Below, piece by piece: positions 33,407 to 43,212 of a DNA stretch of 64,000 bases; position 1 is the stretch's first letter, and every line of letters starts with the position of its first letter. Source of the DNA: Prosthecobacter vanneervenii (GTDB lineage Bacteria > Verrucomicrobiota > Verrucomicrobiia > Verrucomicrobiales > Verrucomicrobiaceae); contig NZ_JACHIG010000003.1 in assembly GCF_014203095.1 (NCBI RefSeq), forward strand, positions 62,001-126,000, read 5' to 3'. The translations under genes and the position numbers were made by a program. The notes below the pieces were generated by a model. The model was not told the origin of the DNA. It did no database searches and saw only the letters and a list, made by a program, of their open reading frames with translations.

Positions 33407-33437
33407 GGATCGAGGACGAGTTCGAGTAGGAGGACGA
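33407..33437. repeat. 31-bp dispersed repeat, copy 1
   Basis: A 31-base G/A-rich word, identical to 47215-47245 (starts GGATCGAGGACGAGTTCG and ends AGGAGGACGA). Both copies lie in intergenic space near the end of a minus-strand gene. The gap 33185-33502 holds only this, short AAGTTT-type repeats and a terminator. Confidence 0.6.
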
Positions 33438-33449
33438 TGGTGGGGCGAC

Positions 33450-33486
33450 AAAAAAAACGCGGTGCCTTTGGGAGGGCACCGCGTTT
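33450..33486 (-). terminator. Rho-independent terminator for the alcohol dehydrogenase
   Basis: On the minus strand a 12-bp stem (AAACGCGGTGCC/GGCACCGCGTTT) is followed by a run of eight T. It lies 17 bases after the alcohol dehydrogenase stop. Confidence 0.85.
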
Positions 33487-33502
33487 CGAAGGGTGGGGTT
33501 TG

Positions 33503-34561
33503 TTACTCGGCTTTGAGGGAGGCCATGTCGATGGAGAAGCGGTATTTGACGTCGCTCTTGAGGAGGCGGTCGTAGGCTTCGTTGATTTTTTGGATGGGGA
33601 TGATTTCGACGTCGGAGGTGATGCCGTGGGTGCCGCAGAAGTCGAGCATTTCCTGGGTTTCGGCGATGCCACCGATGAGGGATCCGGCGAGGCGCTTGCG
33701 ACCGAAGAGGAGGCCGAAGGCGGAGACGGGGAGAGGCTTGTCAGGGGCGCCGACGAGGGTGAGGGTGCCGTCGATTTTGAGGAGGTTGAGGTAGCTGTTG
33801 ATGTCGTGGTCGGCGGAGACGGTGTCGAGGATGAAGTCGAAGCTGAAGGCGTGGCGCTGCATTTCGTTGGCGTCGCTGGAGATGATGACTTCATCGGCTC
33901 CGAGGGCGAGGGCGGCGTCTTTCTTTTTGGGAGAGGTGGAGATGACGACGGTGTGGGCTCCGAAGGCGTGGGCGAATTTTACGCCCATGTGGCCGAGACC
34001 GCCGAGGCCGACGACGCCGACTTTTTTGCCTTTGAGGTCGCCCCAGCGGCGCATGGGGGAGTAGGTTGTGATGCCTGCGCAGAGGAGCGGGGCGACACCG
34101 GGGAGGCTGAGGTTTGCGGGAACGGTAAGCGCGAAGTGCTCATCGACGACGATGGAGGAGGAGTAGCCGCCGTAGGTGACGGGGGCGGTGCCGTGCTTGT
34201 CGGGGGAATTGTAGGTGAAGGTGGCGTGGGGGCAGAACTGCTCGAGATTGGCGGCGCACTGAGGGCAGGACTGGTCGGAGCCAACGAGGCAGCCGACGCC
34301 GACGATGTCGCCGACTTTGTGCTTTTTCACGGCAGAGCCGACCTGGGTGATGCGGCCGACGATTTCGTGGCCGGGGACGCAGGGATAGACGGTGGGCATG
34401 GCGCTCCACTCATTGCGGGCCTGATGGAGGTCGGAGTGGCAGACGCCGCAGTAGAGAATGTCGATCTCGACGTCGCGGTCGGTGGGGTCGCGGCGGGGGA
34501 TGCTGAGGTGGGAGAGTGCGGAGGTGGGGCTGGAGGCGGCGTAGGCTTTGGCGGTGGGCAT
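33503..34561 (-). CDS. Zinc-dependent NAD(P) alcohol dehydrogenase
   Basis: A 352-residue medium-chain alcohol dehydrogenase of the YahK/cinnamyl-alcohol type. The catalytic zinc site shows CGVCHSDLH and GHEIVGRI, the structural zinc site CPQCAANLEQFC, and the cofactor-binding GLGGLGHMG. It reduces or oxidises aldehydes/alcohols in the cytoplasm; physiological substrate is unknown. It is followed by a strong terminator, and the cupin gene upstream is on the same strand 27 bases away, so the two are likely one unit. Confidence 0.92.
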   Translation of the reverse strand: MPTAKAYAASSPTSALSHLSIPRRDPTDRDVEIDILYCGVCHSDLHQARNEWSAMPTVYPCVPGHEIVGRITQVGSAVKKHKVGDIVGVGCLVGSDQSCPQCAANLEQFCPHATFTYNSPDKHGTAPVTYGGYSSSIVVDEHFALTVPANLSLPGVAPLLCAGITTYSPMRRWGDLKGKKVGVVGLGGLGHMGVKFAHAFGAHTVVISTSPKKKDAALALGADEVIISSDANEMQRHAFSFDFILDTVSADHDINSYLNLLKIDGTLTLVGAPDKPLPVSAFGLLFGRKRLAGSLIGGIAETQEMLDFCGTHGITSDVEIIPIQKINEAYDRLLKSDVKYRFSIDMASLKAE

Positions 34562-34588
34562 GGGAGGGAGTGGGTTTGGGGGTGGTGA

Positions 34589-34999
34589 TTAATTGAGCTG
34601 AGTGGGCTGCTGGTATTCTTCGTCGGTGACGTGCTCCAACCAGTCGACGGCTTTGCCATCGTGGCTTTCCTGGATGGCGATGTGGGTCATGGCGGTGGTG
34701 GGGGAGGCGCCGTGCCAGTGTTTTTCGCCGGGCGGGAACCAGACGACATCGCCGGGGTGGATTTCGACAACAGGGCCACCGAGGCGCTGGGCGCGGCCGC
34801 AGCCGGAGGTGACGATGATGGTCTGGCCGAGGGGATGGGTGTGCCAGGCGGTGCGAGCACCGGGCTCGAAGGTGACGGTGGCTCCGGCGACGCGGGCGGG
34901 AGCCTCGGTTTGAATGAGGGGATCGATGCGCACGGTGCCGGTGAACCAGGCTGCGGGGCCCTGGGCGGAGGGGCGTGAGCCGTTGCGGTGGATGTCCAT
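34589..34999 (-). CDS. Cupin-domain protein
   Basis: A 136-residue single-domain cupin. The first motif, [17 protein letters not shown], carries the His-x-His metal ligands, and the second, [17 protein letters not shown], the later His. This pattern is common in small quercetinase-like or carboxymuconolactone-decarboxylase-associated cupins. The ATG at 34999 begins the family domain; another start nine codons earlier is possible. It precedes the alcohol dehydrogenase and is divergent from the LacI regulator, which may control the pair. Confidence 0.85.
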   Translation of the reverse strand: MDIHRNGSRPSAQGPAAWFTGTVRIDPLIQTEAPARVAGATVTFEPGARTAWHTHPLGQTIIVTSGCGRAQRLGGPVVEIHPGDVVWFPPGEKHWHGASPTTAMTHIAIQESHDGKAVDWLEHVTDEEYQQPTQLN

Positions 35000-35134
35000 G
35001 GGAGTATTGGGGTTACGCCTGCGCATGGTTTAGCAGCGGTTTATTGTGCGCAAGTTTCAGCCAGTGAAGCGAAGCGGGGGCGAGAGGGCAAGAGCAAGAT
35101 TGGATTCGCGAGGAGGCCGTGTGTAGGATGCGGG

Positions 35135-36166
35135 ATGGCACGCCCCTCCATGAATGACATCGCCCTGCGGCTTGGGATTTCCAAGATGACGGTGTCGCGT
35201 GCGCTGCGAGGCGGAAAGCATGTGGAGGCGGAGCTGAGGGGGAGGATTTTGGGGGTAGCAGAAGAGCTGGGGTACCGGCCGGACCCGGAGATCGCGAAGC
35301 TGATGACGCACATGCGGCGGACGAGGCGGACGGCTGAGCCGCAGACGCTGGCGTTTGTCTGGGCGGAGCGGAGTTCGCGGGAGATGGAGAGGTCATCGTG
35401 GTCGCAGCAGCTGGTGCTGGGGGCGCACCGGCAGGCGGAGAAGCTGGGTTTTCGGCTGGAGGAATTTCACCTCTCTGCGAGGGGGATGACGGGGAGGAGG
35501 CTGTCGGACATTCTGGAGGCGCGGGGGATACCGGGATTCATCCTCTCTCCGCTGGTGTCACGCAGCCGGGGGCATGTGAGCATGGCGTGGGAGAAGTTTA
35601 GCAGCGTGGTGATCGGGCTGGGCTATGCGAGGCCGCAGCTGCACCGGGTGCACCACCACCACTATCTGGGCATGATGACGGCGCTGCGGATGCTGAAGAA
35701 GCAGGGGTGCAAGCGGATCGGGTTTTACTGCGGAAGCACGATCAATGAGCGGATGTTTCGTGCGTGGTCGGCGAGCTTTCTGGCGCATCATCCGCTGGCA
35801 AAGCCGGGGGAGCTGCTGGCGCTGAGGAAGGTGATGAGCCGGGGTGATTTTCAGGAGTGGCTGCGCGGAGCGAAGCCCGAGGTGGTGATCGACGGCGGGC
35901 ACCTGGTGAAGGAGTGGCTGGAAGAGGTGCCTGCAAGCCGCAGGCCGCTGCATGTCTCGCTAGGCTGGCGGGCGGACATGCCGGAGGTAGCGGGAGTGGA
36001 CCAGCAGGCGGATGTGCTGGGGGCTGCAGCGGTGGATCTACTGGTGACGCAGTACCAACAAAATGAGCGTGGTATTCCAGACTCCCCGAGGATCGTGATG
36101 ACGGAAGGGCGATGGCGGTCAGCGGGGGAGCGCCCTCCCATAAGCAAGGGAGGTGGAAAAGGCTGA
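35135..36166 (+). CDS. LacI-family transcription regulator
   Basis: A 343-residue regulator. The helix-turn-helix at residues 6-25 (MNDIALRLGISKMTVSRALR) is characteristic of LacI proteins, and the C-terminal periplasmic-binding-like effector domain follows (QGCKRIGFYCGSTINERMFRAW). The start at 35135 places this HTH at the N-terminus; an upstream GTG would add an unrelated tail. It is divergent from the cupin/alcohol dehydrogenase unit and downstream of it in sequence, so control of that unit is plausible but unproven. Many PVC relatives have no adjacent transporter. Confidence 0.9.
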   Translation: MARPSMNDIALRLGISKMTVSRALRGGKHVEAELRGRILGVAEELGYRPDPEIAKLMTHMRRTRRTAEPQTLAFVWAERSSREMERSSWSQQLVLGAHRQAEKLGFRLEEFHLSARGMTGRRLSDILEARGIPGFILSPLVSRSRGHVSMAWEKFSSVVIGLGYARPQLHRVHHHHYLGMMTALRMLKKQGCKRIGFYCGSTINERMFRAWSASFLAHHPLAKPGELLALRKVMSRGDFQEWLRGAKPEVVIDGGHLVKEWLEEVPASRRPLHVSLGWRADMPEVAGVDQQADVLGAAAVDLLVTQYQQNERGIPDSPRIVMTEGRWRSAGERPPISKGGGKG

Positions 36167-36418
36167 TGATCAAGGCATCTTAATAAGCAAAGAGGCTATG
36201 CTCAGCTGTGCACGAAGAGCTGGGCCTGCAGGAGAGTTTTTGCTTGGGGAAACGCTCTCTGAAGGCGACGGCACCTTGGACCGAACGACCGCCCTACATC
36301 ATAGTATTTGCTCTTATAACACCATCGTGAATTTTTATGACCGTGTAGCGCCATCCCTTTCCGCACCCTCCCCTCACTGGGGCCGTGGATGGGTGTAAAA
36401 ACCCCCTGAAGAGGTTAT

Positions 36419-37573
36419 ATGAATAGACGGCGAAATGTGGCTTCGTATGCCTCAAGAATGGAACTACCACATATCGCATCCCGGAAATCCCTCATGTGCG
36501 TCGGCCTAGTGGCCAGCATCATTTTAAGCGGCTGCCACAAGCATGTGGAGCATGTCGAGGAAGAAGAAAAGTCACAGCTGATTCTCACCAAGCCGCTCGT
36601 GCAGGACACGGTGGTAACACGTGAATACGTATGCCAGATCCGCTCAAACCGCAACATCGAGGTGCGAGCCTTGGAGCGCGGTTATCTTGAGTCCATCTTT
36701 GTCAAAGAAGGCCAGCTGGTCAAAGAGGGCGAGCCTATGTTCAAAATCCTGCCGCTGGTTTACCAGGCTGAGCTGAAGAGCAAAGAAGCAGAAGCGCAGG
36801 TGGCCAAGGTGGAGTACGAAAACACCGAGCGCCTGACGAAGCAAAACGTGGTGTCAGACAAGGAACTGGCGATGGCCAAGGCCAAGTACGAGCAACGCCT
36901 GGCGGAGGTGGGCCTGGCCCAAGCACATCTCGGCTTTACCAACTTCAAGGCCCCCTTCTCCGGCCTGATCGACCGTCTGCGGGTGCGAAACGGCAGTCTG
37001 CTGGATGAAGGCGACCTGCTGACCACGCTCTCCGACAACAGCGAGATGTGGGTGTATTTCAACGTGCCCGAGGCCGAATATCTGGACTACATGTCCCAAG
37101 AGCAGCCTGAGGAACGAAAGAAGGTCTCGCTGGTGATGGCCAATGGCGCGGTGTTCAAGGAATCCGGGCGGATCAATGTGATCGAAGCCGAGTTCAACAA
37201 CCAGACGGGAACGATTCCTTTCCGAGCCGACTTCCCAAATCCGGACCGTCTGCTCCGTCATGGAGAGACTGGCAACATCCGGATGAAGAAGCTGGTGAAG
37301 GGCGCACTGCTCATTCCACAGAAGTCCACCTTTGAGGTGCTGGACCACCATTATGTGTTTGTGGTCGGCAAGGACGAAATCGTCAAGCAGGAGCGCATCC
37401 ACATCGTGGAAGAGGTGGAAGACCTCTTCATCGTGGCACCAGGGAGCGTGAGCGAGAATGACCGGATCATATTCGAGGGGCTGCGAGACGCCCATGATGG
37501 CGAAAAGGCCACCGACTATGAGTTTGAGGAACCGAAGGAAGCTTTCAAGAAGCTGAAGCTCAAGGCGGAATAA
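36419..37573 (+). CDS. RND efflux membrane-fusion lipoprotein
   Basis: A 384-residue periplasmic adaptor of an HAE-type RND pump. A lipobox (ILSGC, Cys about residue 39) anchors it to the inner membrane; the biotinyl-lipoyl-like domain (VRALERGYLESIFVKEGQLVKEG), coiled-coil hairpin rich in KAEAQVAKVEYENTERL, and beta-barrel segments follow in the usual order. It links the inner-membrane pump to the outer-membrane channel encoded downstream. The start at 36419 gives a 38-residue precursor; later Met residues could also serve. The 36167-36418 gap carries no other gene. Confidence 0.92.
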   Translation: MNRRRNVASYASRMELPHIASRKSLMCVGLVASIILSGCHKHVEHVEEEEKSQLILTKPLVQDTVVTREYVCQIRSNRNIEVRALERGYLESIFVKEGQLVKEGEPMFKILPLVYQAELKSKEAEAQVAKVEYENTERLTKQNVVSDKELAMAKAKYEQRLAEVGLAQAHLGFTNFKAPFSGLIDRLRVRNGSLLDEGDLLTTLSDNSEMWVYFNVPEAEYLDYMSQEQPEERKKVSLVMANGAVFKESGRINVIEAEFNNQTGTIPFRADFPNPDRLLRHGETGNIRMKKLVKGALLIPQKSTFEVLDHHYVFVVGKDEIVKQERIHIVEEVEDLFIVAPGSVSENDRIIFEGLRDAHDGEKATDYEFEEPKEAFKKLKLKAE

Positions 37574-37585
37574 AAAAAACTTCCC

Positions 37586-40500
37586 ATGTTTACCAAGATC
37601 CTGCACAGGCCAGCGCTGGCCATCGTCATCTCTTTGATCATTCTGTTTTTGGGCACGCTGTCGATTTTCACGCTGCCCATCTCACAGTTCCCCAACGTAG
37701 CTCCCGTGCTAGTGACGGTGACGCTCGACTACCCGGGAGCGAGCGCGAAGGTTCTTGAAGAATCCTGCCTCATCCCGCTGGAGCAGTCGATCAACGGTGT
37801 GCAGGACATGAAGTACATGGTGTCCAGCGCGGCGAGTTCCGGTGAAGCGGTGATCCAGGTGTTCTTCCACATGGGAACGGACCCGAACCAGGCGACGGTG
37901 AACGTGCTGAACCGTGTGAACGCTGTGTCTTTCCGACTGCCGCCACTGGTGGTGCGCGAAGGCATCATCGTGTGGAACCTGGCTCCGAGCATGCTGATGT
38001 ATGTGAACTTGTACTCGAAGGACAAGAACGCAGACATGAAGCTGCTCTTCAACTATGCGTACATCAACGTGATGCCGGAGCTCTTCCGCACACGCGGGGT
38101 GGGCTACGTGAAAGTGCTGGGAACCCGCCAGTATGCCATGCGCGTGTGGCTGAAGCCCGACCGCCTGCGCGCCTACAACGTGGACACGGAGGAGGTGATG
38201 AAGGCCTTACGAGAGCAAAGCATGATCGGATCGCCAGGACGAATAGGGCGAGCGGACAGCAAGACCTCACAATCGCTCGAATACGTGCTGACCTATGTGG
38301 GCCGATTCAACACCGCCGAACAGTATGAGAACGTGATCCTGCGCGCCACGGAAAATGGAGAGCTTTTGAAGCTGAAGGACGTGGCGGAAGTGGAGCTGGG
38401 CAGTGAATTCTACGACCTTTATTCCGACCTGGATGGCGACCCCTCGGCGGCCATCATGATCAAGCAGAGCTATGGCAGTAATGCGGCCGAAGTTATCAAG
38501 GAGCTGAAGGGCAAGCTGGAAGAGATGAAGGAGAAGTTCTTCCCGCCGGGAATGGACTACAAGATCAGCTATGACGTGTCCAGCTTCCTGGATGCGTCCA
38601 TTCATCAGGTGCTGCACACACTGGTGGAAGCCTTCGTGCTGGTGGCTCTGGTGGTGTTCGTCTTCCTGGGAGACTGGCGCTCCACACTGATCCCGACACT
38701 GGCTGTGCCGGTGTCCCTGGTGGGAGCCTTCTTCCTGATGCAGATGTTTGGTGTGAACATCAACCTGATCACGCTCTTCGCGCTGGTGCTGGCGATCGGC
38801 ATCGTGGTGGACGACCCGATCGTGGTGGTGGAAGCCGTGCACGCGAAGATGCACGACAGCTTCATGTCTCCCTACAAGGCGACGCAGGCAGTGCTGCACG
38901 AAATCGCGGGTGCTGTTATCGCGATCACGCTGGTGATGACGGCGGTGTTTGTGCCTGTGACTTTCATGTCGGGTCCGGTGGGTGTGTTCTACCGGCAGTT
39001 CTCGATCACGATGGCGGTGTCCATCGTGCTTTCCGGGGTGATGGCGCTGACGCTGACGCCGGTGTTGTGCGCCATGATTCTGAAGAGGACGGATCACCAC
39101 CACAAGGCACGTGGACCGATCGCCTGGCTGCTGGGCATCTTTAACCACTACTTTGAGAAGGTGACGAACCTCTACGAGGCGCTGCTGAAGAGGATCGTGC
39201 ACATCCGCACGCTTACTTTTGCCGTGCTGGGTGGTGCCGCGACCCTGATCTACTTCATCAGCCAGCAGATTCCGGCGGGCTTCATTCCGACGGAAGACCA
39301 AGGGATGATTTACGCGATTCTGCAGACACCTCCTGGCACGACGCTGGAGCGAACCTATGCCAAGTCCCGCGAGCTGATGGCGACGGCCAAAACCATTCCT
39401 GGCGTGGACTCAGTCTCAACTCTGGCTGGCTATGAAGTGCTGACGGAAGGCCGTGGCTCCAACTCCGGAACGTGCCTGATCAACCTGACGAACTGGGAAC
39501 ACCGCCACCACACCGCGCCGCAGATCATTGCGGAGCTGAAGGAGAAGTGCAAAAAGATCTCCGGTGTGCGCATTGAGTTCTTCGAGCCTCCGGCGGTGCC
39601 TGGCTATGGTGCTGCGGGCGGCTTTGCCCTGAGCCTGCTGGACAAGACGAACTCCGGTGACTATGACCGCCTGCAGAAGGTGAACACCGAATTCATGGAA
39701 GCGCTGAGCAAGCGCAAGGAGCTGGGTGGTCTGTTCACCTTCTTCAGCGCCAACTATCCGCAGTTGGAAGTGGTGATCGACAACAAGATCGCCATGCAGA
39801 AGGGCGTGTCGATCGGCAAGGCGATGGACAACCTGGACATCATGGTGGGAAGCACCTACGAGCAGGGTTTCATTCTCTTCAACCGCTTCTGGAAGCTGTA
39901 TATCCAGGCGCACCCCGACTACCGCAAGCTGCCGAAGGACCTGAAGGATCTCTTTGTGGCGAACGACAAGGGAGAGATGGTGCCCTACTCGGCCTTCATG
40001 AAGCTGGAGCCCCGACAGGGCCTGAACGAAATCACCCGATACAACGCCTATCCTGCACCGGGCATCCAGGGTGCACCTGCGGACGGCTTCAGCAGCGGCG
40101 AGGCGATCAAGGCGATCCAGGAAGTGGCGGCGAAAACCCTTCCCCGCGGCTATGACATCGCCTGGGCCGGTCTGGCCTTTGACGAAGTGCGGCGCGGCAA
40201 TGAGGCCATGATCATCTTCATCATCGTGCTGGCCTTCGTTTACTTGGTGCTGGTGGGACAGTATGAGAGCTTCATGCTGCCGCTGGCGGTGATTCTTTCC
40301 CTGCCGATCGGTGTGATGGGCTCCTTCCTGGCGCTGCAGGTGATGGGGCTGAGCAATGACGTGTATGCCCAGGTGGGTCTGATCATGCTCGTGGGTCTGC
40401 TGGGCAAAAATGCGATTCTGATTGTTGAATTTGCCTCCCAACGACATCATGAAGGCCTGCCCATCCTTGAAGCCGCCATCGAAGGCGCCAAGGTGCGATT

Positions 40501-40789
40501 CCGTCCTATTTTGATGACCTCCTTTGCCTTCATCGCCGGCATGCTGCCGCTGCTCAAAGCCCATGGAGCAGGTGCGATCGCGAACAAGACCATCGGCGCC
40601 TCGGCGGCCGGGGGCATGTTCCTGGGCACGGTGGTGGGCCTGCTGGTGGTGCCAGGTCTCTACTACATCTTCGGCACGCTTGCAGCCCGTGGCAAACTTC
40701 TCCCAGATGAAGACGACACTCCGTTGAGCGAACTTGGAGAGTATCCGAATCAACATGAAAAACCTGAAGAACAAGCTCCTAGCATTTAA
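37586..40789 (+). CDS. RND multidrug efflux permease
   Basis: A 1067-residue proton-driven transporter of the AcrB/MexB (HAE-1) family. It has the usual 12 hydrophobic segments with two large periplasmic loops. Proton-relay aspartates lie in GIVVDDPIVVVEAV (fourth helix), where most relatives have Ala instead of Pro after the DD pair. The spacing of 12 bases from the adaptor gene and a 35-base overlap with the outer-membrane gene show one operon. It likely exports drugs or toxic compounds; the substrate is unknown. Confidence 0.96.
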   Translation: MFTKILHRPALAIVISLIILFLGTLSIFTLPISQFPNVAPVLVTVTLDYPGASAKVLEESCLIPLEQSINGVQDMKYMVSSAASSGEAVIQVFFHMGTDPNQATVNVLNRVNAVSFRLPPLVVREGIIVWNLAPSMLMYVNLYSKDKNADMKLLFNYAYINVMPELFRTRGVGYVKVLGTRQYAMRVWLKPDRLRAYNVDTEEVMKALREQSMIGSPGRIGRADSKTSQSLEYVLTYVGRFNTAEQYENVILRATENGELLKLKDVAEVELGSEFYDLYSDLDGDPSAAIMIKQSYGSNAAEVIKELKGKLEEMKEKFFPPGMDYKISYDVSSFLDASIHQVLHTLVEAFVLVALVVFVFLGDWRSTLIPTLAVPVSLVGAFFLMQMFGVNINLITLFALVLAIGIVVDDPIVVVEAVHAKMHDSFMSPYKATQAVLHEIAGAVIAITLVMTAVFVPVTFMSGPVGVFYRQFSITMAVSIVLSGVMALTLTPVLCAMILKRTDHHHKARGPIAWLLGIFNHYFEKVTNLYEALLKRIVHIRTLTFAVLGGAATLIYFISQQIPAGFIPTEDQGMIYAILQTPPGTTLERTYAKSRELMATAKTIPGVDSVSTLAGYEVLTEGRGSNSGTCLINLTNWEHRHHTAPQIIAELKEKCKKISGVRIEFFEPPAVPGYGAAGGFALSLLDKTNSGDYDRLQKVNTEFMEALSKRKELGGLFTFFSANYPQLEVVIDNKIAMQKGVSIGKAMDNLDIMVGSTYEQGFILFNRFWKLYIQAHPDYRKLPKDLKDLFVANDKGEMVPYSAFMKLEPRQGLNEITRYNAYPAPGIQGAPADGFSSGEAIKAIQEVAAKTLPRGYDIAWAGLAFDEVRRGNEAMIIFIIVLAFVYLVLVGQYESFMLPLAVILSLPIGVMGSFLALQVMGLSNDVYAQVGLIMLVGLLGKNAILIVEFASQRHHEGLPILEAAIEGAKVRFRPILMTSFAFIAGMLPLLKAHGAGAIANKTIGASAAGGMFLGTVVGLLVVPGLYYIFGTLAARGKLLPDEDDTPLSELGEYPNQHEKPEEQAPSI

Positions 40790-42269
40790 TTTCATCTGTC
40801 TGGCCTTCATGGTGCAGGGCTGCTCGTCCGTGCTCCGTCGTGATCCTCTTCCTTCCAGTGATCCTCCCCTGCCGCCCAACTTTCCGGATGCTGCCGGAAA
40901 GAACAGCTCGGCCATGATCGGCTGGAAGGAGTACTTCAAGGACACGAACCTGAAGGGCCTGATTGAGACTGCTTTGCAGAACAACCAGGAGCTGAACATC
41001 CTGATTCAGGAGATCGAAGCCGCCAAAGCGGATGTCCGCAGGACGAAGGGCGCGTATCTGCCGTTTGTGACTGCGGGTGGCACCGCCGGTCTGGACAAGA
41101 CTGGAAGCTTCACGCGTGAAGGTGTCCTGGAAAAGAACAACCAGATTCGTGGCAAGGACTTCCCTGATCCGATGGGCAACTTTGGCTTTGCCGCTGACTT
41201 TGACTGGGAAGTGGACATCTGGCGCAAACTGCGCAACGAGCGCGACGCCGCCATCCTGCGCTACCTGGGCACCCAGGAAGGCCGGAATTTCATGATCACG
41301 AACATCGTGTCCGAGATCGCGCAGTCGTATTATGAGCTGATCGCTTTTGACAACCAGCTGCTGATCCTGAAGCGCACGATCGAGATCCAACAGAGCGCCC
41401 TTGAGGCAGTGAGACTGCAGAAGGCCAACGCCCGTGTGACGGAGCTGGCCGTGCGACGCTTTGAGGCTGAAGTGCTGAAGAATCAGAGCCGCCTGTTCAA
41501 GATCCAGCAGGAAATCACGGTGACAGAAAACAAGATCAACTATCTGGTTGGTCGCTACCCACAGCCCATCAAACGCAGATCCGAAGGGTTTGACAAGCTG
41601 GCCATGACGCCGATCAACACCGGGCTGCCCGTGCAACTGCTGCGCAACCGCCCTGACGTGCGCAAGGCTGAAATGGAACTGGCGGCCACAGGCCTGGATG
41701 TGAAGTCGGCGGCGGCCAAATTCTACCCTTCCCTGAGCCTGGCTGGAGCTCTGGGGATTCAGTCGTTCACCTTTGACACGGCCTTCATCATCCCCTCCTC
41801 CCTGATCTATGGAGCTGCGGCGAACGTGATGGCTCCGCTGATCAACCGCAGCGCCATCAAGGCGAACTTTCTGGGTGCGAGCGCACGCCAGATCGGAGCC
41901 ATTTACACCTACCAGCAGACGGTGCTGAAAGCCTACATCGAAACGGTGAACCAGCTGGCGCAGATCAAGAACTACGGCAAAAGCTACGAGCTGAAGGCCC
42001 AGCAGGTGGCAGCACTGTCTGACTCGATCACCATCGCCGGCCAGCTCTTCTTCAATGCCCGTGCGGACTACACCGAAGTGCTGTTCACACAACGTGATGC
42101 GCTTGAGGCGAAGATCGACCTGGTGGAGCTCAAGCAGGAGCAGATCAATGCGTATGTGAAGGCCTACAAGGCTCTCGGCGGCGGCTACAACCGCGCGGCG
42201 GGCGGCTCTGGCAACACCACGAAAATGGCGGTGCCGAAAGTGGTCGGCGAGCTGCGTGGCGGAAACTGA
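40755..42269 (+). CDS. RND efflux outer-membrane lipoprotein (NodT type)
   Basis: A 504-residue TolC-fold channel. The N-terminus MKNLKNKLLAFNFICLAFMVQGC is a lipoprotein signal with lipobox VQGC, and two OEP repeats follow, each with the helical pattern ANNQELN... and Ile/Gln-rich coiled coils. The start at 40755 gives a proper signal and overlaps the permease stop by 35 bases. It completes the tripartite pump. Confidence 0.93.
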   Translation: MKNLKNKLLAFNFICLAFMVQGCSSVLRRDPLPSSDPPLPPNFPDAAGKNSSAMIGWKEYFKDTNLKGLIETALQNNQELNILIQEIEAAKADVRRTKGAYLPFVTAGGTAGLDKTGSFTREGVLEKNNQIRGKDFPDPMGNFGFAADFDWEVDIWRKLRNERDAAILRYLGTQEGRNFMITNIVSEIAQSYYELIAFDNQLLILKRTIEIQQSALEAVRLQKANARVTELAVRRFEAEVLKNQSRLFKIQQEITVTENKINYLVGRYPQPIKRRSEGFDKLAMTPINTGLPVQLLRNRPDVRKAEMELAATGLDVKSAAAKFYPSLSLAGALGIQSFTFDTAFIIPSSLIYGAAANVMAPLINRSAIKANFLGASARQIGAIYTYQQTVLKAYIETVNQLAQIKNYGKSYELKAQQVAALSDSITIAGQLFFNARADYTEVLFTQRDALEAKIDLVELKQEQINAYVKAYKALGGGYNRAAGGSGNTTKMAVPKVVGELRGGN

Positions 42270-42310
42270 TGTGAGCTGAGATCATCGACTGACCTATTTT
42301 TTCCCAACGG

Positions 42311-42361
42311 CGGGCTGCACTGGAGGAGATTTTGACTCCCTCTGAAAGTGCAGCCCGTTTT
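42311..42361 (+). terminator. Terminator of RND operon
   Basis: An 11-bp stem (CGGGCTGCACT/AGTGCAGCCCG) with a 29-base loop is followed by TTTTG. It lies 42 bases after the efflux operon. Confidence 0.75.
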
Positions 42362-42506
42362 GTTTGCCGGGCAGCCATAACGGTCAGGGTGAAATTTGCA
42401 GGCTGTATCCCGCCTGCCTTGTCGCACCCGTCGCAAGCAAGTGATGCGCTGCCTGCAAAGCTGCTTGTTTTATCGGCAGGATATCGCTTTCATATCGACT
42501 CCAATC

Positions 42507-43139
42507 ATGAAATCCCGCCTACTTTTCGCCGCACTCGCACTAGCCGTCTCGATTCCTGCTTTTGCAGGTGAATTTGTGTCTCTGTTTGATGGAAAGACGC
42601 TCTCAGGATGGAAGAACCCGTATGACTGGGGCCAGATCGACATCGTGAATGGAGAGATCCATCTGACGGGAGAGAAGAAGTTCTTTGTGGTGACGGAGAA
42701 GACCTATGGCGACTTCATCTTTGAAGGCGATATTTTGCTTCCTGAAGGACAGGCGAACAGCGGGTTCATGTTCCGGGCGCACGCGGAGAAGAACAAGGTC
42801 TTTGGGTATCAGGCGGAAGTGGACGGTGATGCCAACCGGAAGTGGAGCGGCGGCCTGTATGATGAAGGGCGGCGGATGTGGTTCATCAGCCCGATCAAGG
42901 GGAACAAGGAGAGCGAAGCGGCCTTCCGCGCGCGTGCGGGCGACGCCTTCAAGCGCAATGACTGGAACACGTACCGCATCGAGTGCCGTGGGAAGAGCCT
43001 GAAGATTTTCGTGAACGGGGTGCTGACGACGGATGTGGAAGATGACAAGGATGCGAGCGGCGTGATCGCGATCCAGCACCACGGCGAGAAGGGGCAGACG
43101 TACAAGTTTCGGAATCTGCGGATTCAGGAGCTGAAGTAG
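42507..43139 (+). CDS. DUF1080 (3-keto-disaccharide hydrolase-like) protein
   Basis: A 210-residue exported protein: a signal peptide (MKSRLLFAALALAVSIPAFAG) followed by a concanavalin-like jelly-roll with FVSLFDGKTLSGWKN at its start and FRNLRIQELK at its end, the hallmarks of DUF1080. Some members hydrolyse 3-keto-disaccharides after oxidation by Gfo/Idh/MocA partners. Two such oxidoreductases are in this window (50.5 and 57.8 kb) but not adjacent. The start at 42507 fits the signal peptide. Confidence 0.9.
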   Translation: MKSRLLFAALALAVSIPAFAGEFVSLFDGKTLSGWKNPYDWGQIDIVNGEIHLTGEKKFFVVTEKTYGDFIFEGDILLPEGQANSGFMFRAHAEKNKVFGYQAEVDGDANRKWSGGLYDEGRRMWFISPIKGNKESEAAFRARAGDAFKRNDWNTYRIECRGKSLKIFVNGVLTTDVEDDKDASGVIAIQHHGEKGQTYKFRNLRIQELK

Positions 43140-43212
43140 GAGTGGCGCGGTCTAGGTTTGACTCATCATACCTCAGAGTGTGCGGGATCGGGATAGTCAC
43201 TCATCGCATCAG

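Noticed and set aside
33185-33451. N-terminal extension of the FAD oxidoreductase
   Set aside because: The extra 89 residues are low-complexity Pro/Ser sequence, whereas the ATG at 33184 starts a clean signal peptide.
30776-34600. Long Gly/Ala/Val-rich or Arg/Pro-rich frames opposite or beside the FAD oxidoreductase and alcohol dehydrogenase
   Set aside because: They are shadow frames produced by high-G+C codon bias; the real genes have full domain motifs.
34988-35134. 49-residue N-terminal extension of the LacI regulator
   Set aside because: It starts at GTG and would place the helix-turn-helix far from the N-terminus, unlike LacI proteins.
36153-36398. 81-residue frame before the efflux operon
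   Set aside because: It overlaps the end of the LacI regulator gene, has no family pattern and continues through probable promoter sequence.
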